Position numbers and translations under genes: made by a program | Part shown: in pieces, positions 34,742 through 46,400 of the stretch | How positions within the stretch are numbered: position 1 is the stretch's first letter | How the letters are laid out: every line of letters starts with the position of its first letter | Notes under the pieces: generated by a model | Told to the model about the DNA's origin: nothing | The model's database searches: none | Seen by the model: the letters and a program-made list of their open reading frames with translations, nothing else | Assembly: GCF_037042905.1 (NCBI RefSeq) | Contig: NC_087245.1 | Coordinates: 12,586,501 to 12,650,500, forward strand | Length of the DNA stretch: 64,000 bases | Direction of reading: 5' to 3' | Source of the DNA: Lytechinus pictus | Taxonomy: Eukaryota > Echinodermata > Echinoidea > Temnopleuroida > Toxopneustidae

Positions 34742-37700
34742 ATGAATGAAAATATAGCCCTAGAAGTGAGATTTGGAGGAGAAACGCAAATTTACAGCCC
34801 TGCTTACAAAACATCATGGCAGGATCTTCTCGCAATGGTGAGCAACTCAATTGACTTTTTACATGTAAACTGTGTTAGAACTAAATGTCTGGATACACAG
34901 CTGCGTGGTATGGTAGTGGATCGTATTACTGAACACTTTTCATGAATTCAATCATATCAAACACATTATCCTCCTAAAATTCACCAAACTTTCACTATAA
35001 ATACACAATTACCTACAAAATATAAATATGTAAAAATTTTGCCGAAATCGTTTTTCCTTTTTACGATTGAGCTTCCAATCGGACCCCTCTTCGCATGTGA
35101 AATATTTTGGTCACTTGAAAAAGGTATCGTATGGTACCAAACGTATGTTTTCTATGGGAAAAGTTGAGAAAACAACAAAATCACGGATGAGCTTTTTTGA
35201 CCATATTTTATTATTTTTAGAATATTAAGACAGTTTGAAAATGTGTTTTGTACCACTTTTCATCTTCTTTCTATTCAAGTTCTCTTTGGAAGGATGTTGC
35301 AAAATTTTTAGCGTATGAAATGATTTTCTGATGCGTATGATGCGCGCGTTCAGTAATACAAGGCCGGTCGGTAATACAATTTGTTTTTACTTGCACGCTG
35401 TAAGCAATTTTTTATTGAATGATGTACATACACTTGCACGCTGCACTTCACCAGTACGATAATACACCAGACGGTGGACTGTACTGTTTCCAGAAGAAGA
35501 AGACAATCACTCACTATACTACTAGTAAAATAAACGTTATCTAGAATAGATGTAGATCTATATCCGAGGCGAGAGATAAAAATAATATCAGATTGTCAAA
35601 TTTCATTTAAAAAAATAAAATAAAATATTTTAAAGATAAATGAAATCAGAATACCACCCCTGAACTTATTATATTAAATCTAAGTTAAGTAGGCTGACCA
35701 CTACTTAAACTGCAAATGTGTACTAGCATGACTAGGTAGGACAAAAATAAACACTCAACACTCAGACAACAGCATTTCTAATTCTACTAAAATTAAAAAA
35801 GCATTACCTTAATATATTCTTTATTATTTAGCATTATTATCACAGACATTGCTCAAAACTTACCTCAAAATTTCCTAAATAGTGAAAAATAAGGCTTAAT
35901 TTACTTCATAAAATGTGCCTGGGATTTCTGGAAATGCATGTATCAATCAGTTCATCCCTATCTGCCTATGTAGGCTTTACTGTGGGCTAGTGGCTAAAAT
36001 AGGCATTTTAAAGTCTTTATGCTGACTTAGACTGTATGAGCCTCTGTGAGGAGCCGTGGAAACATGTCACATTGATAGATAATCAACTTGGCTGCCAGAA
36101 AATGTGAAGATGTTGCTAGTTTGACTAGATCTACTTTGTTCTCTCAAAATATAGAAAGAAAATTTGAGGCCATTTCACCTTTTGACTTTTTGGACACATG
36201 TCTACAGCACAAATCTAGTGCGATGGCATTGCCTACCCTAGATACGATTTTTTATTTTATTTGCGATAAATTTTATCTGGCATTTGAAAGTCTAACTATT
36301 AAGGTTCTAACGTTAAGAAAGATGATACACGTCAGCACTCAATCAATGAACAAGGTTTTGATATGCAGGCGATTTGTAGTGTAATAGCCAGGAGGGTTCC
36401 TAGAGATGAAGTCATTCACTAATGTACTTAATCTCCACGGAGCCAGGGATTGCCCCAATATCCTCTTCCTCCGTTAGCTTTGGACTCCGAGATCAGCAGA
36501 GAGATCCTGCACATGTAGTACATGTAATGTATTGTAAGATTGGTCAGTCAGAGAAGGTAATTGTATTCAGCAGAGAGGACTAGGACTCGAGTGAAGATGA
36601 CCTTAACATGGATTTTCAGCAAGAAATTGAGGGCAAGCATCGTAAAAGATTTCACAGTGTCTGCAGGGAGGTCTTGGTTTGGGAGGAGAATTAGCAGGGA
36701 GACTGACACTCATTCCCAAATCAGGCAGCATCTTGTTGACATTCGATGTTAAAGTGACTCGCTGAGAATGTAGATGGCTACAAGAGGAGATGAAGCGAAG
36801 GGTGTTTTCATCATCATCTTTGCATAGCAGGCAGGATCTCTACACACACCTCGCCAGGAGGCTCCTAGAGAGTAAAAGTCATTCACTGACGTGTGCTTAC
36901 TCTCCATGGAGCCAGGGATTGTGCCCCTATCCTGTGCGTATACCGCGGTCAAACTTGAAATTTTCAGCCCCGAGATTTCTAATTTCCCTGTAAAAGATCT
37001 GTTGTGTAGCCCTAAATCATGTAAATGGGTTAGAACTTCATTTCCAACATTTATACAATATTGCTTACATTTTAAACAAATATTAATAAAAAAAAACAAA
37101 GGTATTTTGAGAATACGGGAAAAAACTTGCCGATGTTTACGTGGCCATCTTGTTTTCTTTGTTAGTAGCGTACATGTAGCTACGAGATGAATATAGAGGC
37201 GGCAGATGTCTGCTGCTGGCTCTGTGAAGAGTAAGCACACGTTAGTGAATGATTATTGCTTTCTAGGAGCCTCCTGGCTACGCACACCGTAGTTATTTTT
37301 ACAATTAAGAGTTCTTGCCCTCAGTTATGTAAATGGGCTACAACTTCATCTCCCCCTTAGACACTAATGATTGTATATTTTTTTTTAATGAAAATTAATT
37401 GTTAAATTAAGAAAAAGATCATAAGAAGATGAGCAGTTACTCACGGATGTTATAGTCGCCATCTTGTCGTCTTTGTTATTGTAGCCTATCTACGACATGC
37501 GTATAGTAGGCGGCAACATCATGAGCGATGCTAGATAAAAAATGTGCGCATTGGCCGATAAATATCACATGTGAATCTCACCTCGATGATAAAATATCCC
37601 GCATGCTAGACCAGTTAAAGCGGGATTTAGCATCGAGGTGAGATTCATGATATTTATTGGCCAATGGCATGCACACATTTTTTATTGAATAATCATAGCA

Positions 37701-40484
37701 CTCTCATTTTATGCCATTCACTGTATATTATTATTACATTGGTGTTCTCTTTAACTGACCAAATTGACCAAGGGCCTTCTCCTCTTTCACAGGTCATACT
37801 TTATGTACTGAAGATTCATTGGATGTTCATGATAACTTATACCCATTAACAGTTTCTTGAAGTCCTTTCCTTTAAGCTTCATGGTTGTTTAAAGTGATCT
37901 ACATGTATAGTTAACAGTTAACTCACATACTCATGCTGTATTGTTTATATTTCTTGCAGCTCAAGTGTTCTTTTGATTTGGAAGATGTCTTTGCAACCTA
38001 CATTGATGATGAGGAAGATGAGGTACTTTGTAAAGATGACATTATTTTCTTGACAGTGGTTGTAGTTTGTTTCTAACTTTGGTGGCCATATTCTTTCTTC
38101 AAAGTTGTAAAAGTGGATGAATTAAAATAAATGATACAGTGGAATGATCTTCAATTAGAAATGCCATCTACAGAGTAAATCCATGGTTGCTTTCACTACT
38201 TTTCAGTATTATTCACTTTGAGTGAACAATCAGTAAAAGATGACCAAATTCACCATTGTTCATCTGCTTTAGTAGCATACAATTTCTACCGGTAAATAGA
38301 GAGAACATGCTCAATGAACAGAACTGACTAATAAAACTATAGTAACCCCTTTTTTATTCCTACATGTACATACACTGTACATTTGTGACTGGATCTTTCC
38401 ATTTGAATTTTTCATTCAGCTTGGGATAGAATGTATTACATCAATGACTGAATTGAATTACATTAATATATTCTAACATAATTTGTCAAGTGGGATTTGT
38501 TATAGTTGAGGTAAATGTATTATGTGTAGTGTACAAGTGTAGAAGAAATTGAAGAATGTTGAGTCATGCCCTCATTTGCACATGACTAATATATTCAATA
38601 TTTTCATTTTTTGTTCATCACCAACTTGTATTTTAACCTTCATTTTTGTCTCACCTGCATAGCAGAGTGAGACTATAGGCGCCGCTTTTCCGACGGCGAC
38701 GGCGACGGCGGCGGCGGCGGTGGCGGCGACGGCGGCGGCGGCGGCGACGGCGACGGCGACGGCGGCGTCAACACCAAATCTTAACCTGAGGTTAAGTTTT
38801 TGAAATGACAGCATAACTTAGAAAGTACATGGACCTAGTTCATGAAACTTGGCCATAAGGTTAATCAAGTATTACTGAACATCCTGCCTGAGTTTCATGT
38901 CACATGACTAAGGTCAAAGGTCATTTAGGGTCAATGAACTTAGACCATGTTGGGGGAATCAACATCAAAATCTTAACCTAAGGTTAAGTTTTTGAAATGT
39001 CATCATAACTTAGAAAATATATGGACCTAGTTCATGAAACTTATACATAAGGTTAATCAAGTATCACTGAACATCCTGCATGAGTTTCACGTCACATGAC
39101 CAAGGTCAAAGGTCATTTAGGGTCAATGAACTTTGGCCGAATTGGGGGTATCTGTTGAATTACCATCATAACTTTGAAAGTTTATGGATCTGATTCATGA
39201 AACTTGGACATAATAGTAATCAAGTATTACTGAACATCCTGTGCAAGTTTCAGGTCACATGATCAAGGTCAAAGGTCATTTAGGGTCAATGAACTTTGGC
39301 CAAATTGGGGTATTTGTTGAATTACAGCCATAAATTTGAAAGTGTGTTGGTCTAGTTCATAAAACTTGGACATAATAGTAATCAAGTATCACTGAACATC
39401 CTGTGCGAGTTTCAGGTCACATGATCAAGGTCAAAGGTCATGTAAGGTCAAAGAACTTTGGCCACGTTGGGGGTATTTTTTGAATTGCCATCATATCTCT
39501 ATAAGTGTATTGGTCTAGTTCATAAAACGTGGAAATAAGAGTAACCAAGTATCACTGAACATCTTGTGCGAGTTATAGTAGTTTTCAAAATCAGCACTGC
39601 TGCTATATTGAATCGCGTGATGCAGGTGAGACGGCCAGAGGCATTCCACTTGTTTGTCTATGGCATTAATTTCTAACCTTTGATCTTGTTATCTTTTTTT
39701 TTTTTATTATGTACAGATTGCCGTAGACACTGAAGGTAAGTGAATTATCAGTTGATGATATGATGAATTGCTTCTTCTGAATAAAAAACATATTTTGTTT
39801 TGTTTTGATATCCATTGTGATTATTTTATTTTAGTACTTTGTAAATTTTTAAGAAAAAAATATTTAAGTTATATGCTTTGCTTTAGAAAAAAATTGCTTT
39901 GGCATGTTGTCATCTGAACCTTAATTAATGTATGTTTGTGTATAAAAAAAAGTTTTAACTCAGTTTGCTTCCTGTACTATGGGAATCATGTTAAGGTGAC
40001 ACTTTCTGTTTCTAATAGTACCTGATTTGATATAAGACTGTATTAGGACTGAGTCATGTTGATAATCTCCCTGTCCAGATTCTTATACTATTCAGTAACT
40101 AATATTCTGATGTACATGTATGGATGTGGGGAACTTTCCCATAAGATTGGCAATATGATTGATGGAAGTGGAATCTCCTTGATTGTAAAGGAATTACAAT
40201 GAAGTAAGTAGTCCTGATCAAATAAGTGCAAAAAAAAAGTTTCTGAGTAAGGTTTATTAGTATCAAAGATAGTATATTTCGACAGGGCTGCACATAATGT
40301 AATGTAAGTACATGTACATCCTTGATAATATAACCATCCTACTTCCTTTATCCCAACAGAAGAATATGACCAGGCCAAAGCATTGGCTTCCAAGTGTCAG
40401 AACGTGCTTCGTCTTAGAGTCTACCCCAAAGACAAGAGACCCAGCTTGGACTCCGTTCCAAAGAAAAACACAAGTCCTCCTGAG
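34742..40484 (+). CDS. NBR1: NBR1 exons 1-4, PB1 domain
   Basis: Exon 1 (32 codons) gives MNENIALEVRFGG...WQDLLAM, exon 2 LKCSFDLEDVFATYIDDEEDE, exon 3 is only 19 nt, and exon 4 gives EEYDQAKALASKCQNVLRLRV. The OPCA acidic motif (residues 46-63) is intact, as required for pairing with the basic face of another PB1. Arg10 occupies the place of the conserved Lys of p62 PB1. Intron 1 is 3.1 kb and intron 2 carries a DR1-bearing TIR element. Confidence 0.93.
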
Positions 40485-43400
40485 GTAAGGTTTAGGTGTA
40501 CATACATAAATATTGTGATATGACAGAGTTCTCAATGTAAATTAGAATTTTCCACTTGCATTGGACTGATAAACATGTGTGGAACTACATACTGGTACCA
40601 ATTAACCATGATTGTACTGTCCAAACTTAACCAATTGTAACGGTACTGGGAAGTGTTTATAAAGCTATATTTGTAAGTAACACATGCCTGGTGGTCCTTT
40701 CTCATGCTAAGTAAAATTTCCTTGTTTAAATGACAAAATAGAAGTGCACTTTCTAGAATTCTTATTAAATCTTGACAAATAACAAACTTTGCATTCAAGA
40801 GCTTGATAAAAATGAGTTTGTTGTAAGAATATTGAATTTCACTTCAGTCAATAGAAATAACATACATTTAATTTGCATCTTCTGTTAACATATTCTATGC
40901 TCTAAATACATTTCTTTACAGACAACAGAATCTGTTAAAAGGAAGAGAATGCATGCACCACCTCGGCCAGAGAAAGAAACGCCAAACACCCAACCAGACC
41001 CTACCATCCCTAGTACCCCTCCCATCCCTGTGCCCCCACCACGCCCTAAAGTTCCACCTCGCCTGACCCGGACAAACTCCTTACCCTCCCACAAGCAGCC
41101 ACATGCTGTGAGTTCTTATGTGATGGAGGCAGTGGAGGAACTCAAACAGCTAAATATATCTACCCCAGAGCAAAGTGATGGTCCTGATAAAGAGAGAGAG
41201 GTAGGATTCAAGCTTGAAGTTTTGATTGGATTGCATATTTGACATTTGTTAACAGAATTATGTTGGGCCTAATACAGATTTGAGCACTGGTTTCTCACAG
41301 CTACCATAATAAGGCATACACAAATATGAAGAATATATTTACATGTAATTTGCAAATTGATCCACTGTGATGTTTCTTTTGCTGACTGCCTCTCTGCTTT
41401 TAGTGTTTAATTACCAGTAAATACACCAAGTGCTGTATATTATGCAGAATGCTTGTAGTACATTTCATTTCATTTCATTTATTTCCATTTCCAACAATCA
41501 TTGACAATAAGTTTGGTCCATACATCTTGATACATAATCAATGAAACAAGGACAATTTTTTAACCATACAAACCAGTTAGAAACGGAGGAGGCTGCCAAA
41601 ATGCAAAGCTTGTAGAGTTGATTAATTTTATAGCAATTATCATTGCATGGTTGTTTGATAATTATGTGAACAAGGTGTTAAAATGCAATTTAGAAAATAA
41701 AATGTGAATCCCAAGTTTGTGAGTATTAGATAAAAATGAAGTTGTGTTTGATTTATGGAGCTACGTTTGCTTGCATCTCTTTCTGCACTGGTCTTCAGGG
41801 CCCTGTTACATGATACTCTCACGTAATCATAAGGATGTATTTTATGCTTCTTTTTATTCAAATCAACTGTTTGATCAATTATTAAGCACCAGGAATAGAG
41901 GTTTTAATGGGCCCAACTTGATAATTTGAAAATTAGAAGTGGAATTCATTTTTTTTTTATGAATGAATATTCTTATCACTATGGAATACACTTATCGGAT
42001 GATTTGACTCTGCAGTTGATAGACCAGATAGTCAAAGGAGTGATTGATGGTCTTGGAAAACCTTACTTGGACAAGACCCAACCTTACCCTTGGGAGCCAT
42101 CCCAGAGAATGGCTGGGATCGGGTCCCCTGTGTGCACCACCCCTCCAACCAATGAGCAAGGGACCAAGCCCAAGAACAGAACACCAGGTGAGTTCATATT
42201 CATCATCAAACATTGATATTATCACATTGAATATACCGTAGAATTTGCCGGTATTATAACCATTCTTAGCACATGGTGATAAGTGTATTTCTTATAATTG
42301 AGAAGAGAGTGAGATGTTTGGTACTACAAAAGTGATAATGGCATACAAGTTATAGTATATTTGTCAAATTTGTTCATTTGATACTTCTGGACTCATAACA
42401 TGTATGTAATTTTGATTATAATTGGAAATTGAGATTCAGATTTTATTTCATTTATTGTATTAAACCATCATGATTGGTGGTGATTTTTTTTTAAACCTGA
42501 TTGCTAAGAAAGCATGAATGCTTGTAAGCAAGCAACCAGAGGACCGACGGCTTAAGGTCCCCTCCGAAGGACCTGGTACTGAGGATTAATGCCTTACCAA
42601 AGGGCACTAGCGCACCAAGTGGGAATCGAACCCGGGTCACCGGAATACGAGTCCCCCGCTCCTACCGACTGAGCTATCGCGCCTCCATGATCTAAAAAAA
42701 AAAAAAGATGATTCGATACACAAAAATGGATTAAGAATATATATGTACTTTTATTTTAATTGATGAATATGAATTTAGATGATTTTATTGTAATCAATCA
42801 TGAAAAATGTCATATTCCATAATATAAATGGAAAATTGTTAATGAGAAACATACATGTACACATTATACTGAACATGCTATCCCTTTAGTTTTTTGTTAA
42901 TAATGTAGGTAAATTTGGATTAATTATGCTTATTGTCAATTTTATTCTTTAACTTTATCAAATGTTTCTTTCTTTTTAATCCCCCTCGTAGCCAAGCTAG
43001 TACATACAGGTGTAAAATGTGACAAGTGTGATTGTGTTATCGCTGGCATCAGATACAAATGTGGGTGAGTATAAACCTCCAAATGAAATTTAGATATTTA
43101 TTTCTCATTTGTTATAGGTTTTCAACATAAAACAAAGAAGAGTTTGCAAGCTGAAACGTTTTAATTGTGGTTCAAATAGAAGACTAAATGGTAAACAAAA
43201 AAATGTGAATATGGAGTATACCATTGTTGCTGAGAATACAGCAATTATGGGTGTGTAACTGAGTTTTGTCAGACGTGTATCAATCAGATATGATTATTTA
43301 TGCTGGGACCGACCTTTAACGTCACCATCCGAAATGCTTGACCAATGGTCGATCCTCTACATCAATTTGCAACTTCCTCACATAGTTTGGATTACAGTAG

Positions 43401-46400
43401 CACACCACAATGCCAAGCAAGTAGGTGTTAATGCTAAATTTTTGAAGACCAGCAGAATTAATTCAAGTGTCAACTAGGGTTTGTACCTGCAAACTAATCT
43501 TAGCAATGTTCACTAAGAAATGTGAAAAAAAATTGGGACATTTAAATTTATCTGGTCAAGTTAAATTTTTGATCTTGTGCTATGAACAATGATTTATAAC
43601 ATTTATTCAAGCATACAAACATATATATGGAACTTGTGAGGATAAAATACCATGAGAGACTATGAGTTTACACCCTAAACGCATTTGTACCAGTTTCATA
43701 TTGTGGATTTTATATCCTTCCATTTCAGCCATTGCCTGAACTTTGACCTATGTGAAGAGTGTGAAGCTCTACCTGGTGCGCATGATGTTAACCATGTGTT
43801 CCTGAAGCTCAAACGACCAGCATACCGTATTGGAATGAAGTCTGATGGAAGGACTGCTCCTATCTTCAAACATCCTATCTATGCTGATGATGACACACCT
43901 GTCTGGGAATACAAGTCAGTTGGATTCCAGTGCTTACAATTAATACTGAAACATTTTAGTTAAATGCAACAGACCCCCCCCCCCCCCAAAAAAAAAAAAA
44001 AAAAAAAAAAAAAGAATAACCCCCAAAAGAATGCCCTCCAAACTATGATTATTTAAATTCTGAATTCAGTCAATTTTCTTTCAATCTGTTTTAGATTGTG
44101 GGACATATTTTTCATCCAATATACCGGTAATTGTATTCAATGACCATGAATTAAAAATCAAACTTTCATAGTCATACATGAGTTGTGTTGTACTACTTAG
44201 CATGATTTGTGTTACTTGTCTTCAGGAATGTTATTGAATGATAGTGACGTTCACCATATGAAGTCAAATACGCGCATGTTCAAATTCTTAAACAAAATTT
44301 CTACTTCATTTTAAGCTAAAACTGGCTTTAAAATTTAAAATATGACTGATTTTCCTCTTGATTTTTTTTTTCTTCATAGGATCAAGAAACTTGAAGAGAA
44401 GATGGCCAGGAAAGCTGCTCGGGCAGAGCTCAAGCGAAAGTACCGAGAGGAGAAGCGCCGTGTCAGGGTCGAGTGTCACAGCCAGGTATCACCAACTAAG
44501 AGAGAGAGGATAGAGAAGATGGCTGAGAAGCAGGCCGAACAGATTGTGGTTGCTGCAAGTGTGGCTGCTTTCCCTACAACCTCTACCACTTCAGCAGCAG
44601 ATTCCACCTCTGAAACAACTCCTCTGCTTGCACTGTAAGTTATTCTTAAAACTCCTTGTGTTGTCATCCTATAATTATAATTCTATAGAGATTTATTGAT
44701 CACTAGTAATCAAATACCTTGTAGGAGGGAGTTTCAGTATCAAGAGGTTGAGTGATACAAGTCTTGATGGGTAGTTACTCTCAAGAAAACCATTATATTT
44801 GACCTATACACACAATGTAAAAGAAGTATGTCTTTTCAAATAGATCAATGATATTAAGATTATGTCAGGAACATTTGTTTTGTTAAGATTAACAATTATT
44901 AGTTCTACTTCTTTATGATTTACACAGAACGAAGTTTGATGCTGCCTTTGTTAGTGATGGTAACTTGCCAGATGAGACCCATCTTCAACCCATGACTAAG
45001 TTTGTCAAGAGCTGGATCATGATCAACAATGGTAGTGTGCAGTGGAACTCAGATACCAAGGTAAGAAATAATATACAACAGACCACAGGCTCTTTCACAC
45101 AAAACACTGTCCAGGCCTTACGGCAGGTTAAAAAAAAATCTGATTGAAATGAATGAGTCATGTTCTATTTGGTGAAGTAGTTCTTGTCAAACATGTAGTC
45201 ACCAGAAGAGTAACTTGAACAGTTTTTAAGCAATCACTCTGGGAGTGATTTGATAAATATGGAATCCAATTACTAAGGCCAGTACCACAAAGCTTTACTA
45301 TTGATCACAGGACCGATTTAACTCTGGATTGCATTGATGATTATGTGCAATCATTTGTAAAATGCCAGTTGTAGAATAAATTGGTATGGAGTGATTGGAG
45401 ACAACGGAGACATACATTAGTATGCTAAAAGAAAGAAGAGTTTATTGCTTGTCAGTAATCTATTAATTGAAATGAAATGTCAATTGCACTAACACAATGA
45501 ACATCTCACTCCTATTTGCTCCAGGAGAGGAAGGACTAATCTACATGGAATTTTTGGTAAAAATTTGTTTTATATGTAATCAACCATTTTGAATCAAATG
45601 TTTAATTTCAGTTGAGGTACCTGTGGGGTAACATCAAAGTCCTTTCCCCTGACCCAATGATTATCCCACTCCTGTTACCGGGAGAGGAAGGACCCATCTG
45701 TGTGGACTTTGAAGCACCTGCCAAACCAGGCCACTATCAGAGTCACTGGAGACTTACACAGAAGGGAGAACAGTTTGGCCATCGTGTCTGGTGCAATATT
45801 ATTGTGGATGAGGCTGAAATCTTGGAGCCGAAGTGTGAGAGCAAGAAAACTGTGCAGGAGGAGCTGATTATACCAAAAGTTAAGGTTAGTCATGTCAGTG
45901 GTTATAATCATGTGGTTCCATTCAAGATTCTCAAACACAACTATAGCTAAATCCATTTGGCCAACTAGCAGTTAAGTCTAATTTTTGTTTTTGTCCAATT
46001 ATCACTTGTTTGTATACTTGCATGTGCTTGGTATCATTTTGTCCAATTGACGTTTCTCATGACAAATGGTGTGATTGCCATTTTGTCAAATATGATCAAC
46101 TTTGTGGTCTGGGACAAAGTTGTTGACATTCCATGTTATCTTCTAATGCTTTCCCTTAGGAGAATGATGGAGTCCAGACTGAGACCAGTGAGAATACAGC
46201 ATCAAGTGCCGTGGCCCACCTCCAGAGTGACCAATCAGATAACGGCTCTCCGACCAGGATGGTCTCATCCTCTGATGTTCTCACTGCCCATGATGTCCTC
46301 TCATTTGAACTGCTCAGTATCCATGATGACCAGGATGCAGACAAGGAAGTTGCTGGCCTGAACAGTCCTGCTGCCACTACTACACCTAACAATACTCCAA

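Noticed and set aside
38572..38814. Poly-Ala/Val ORF
   Set aside because: Translation of the GGCGAC/GGCGGC tract inside a TIR element in an NBR1 intron.
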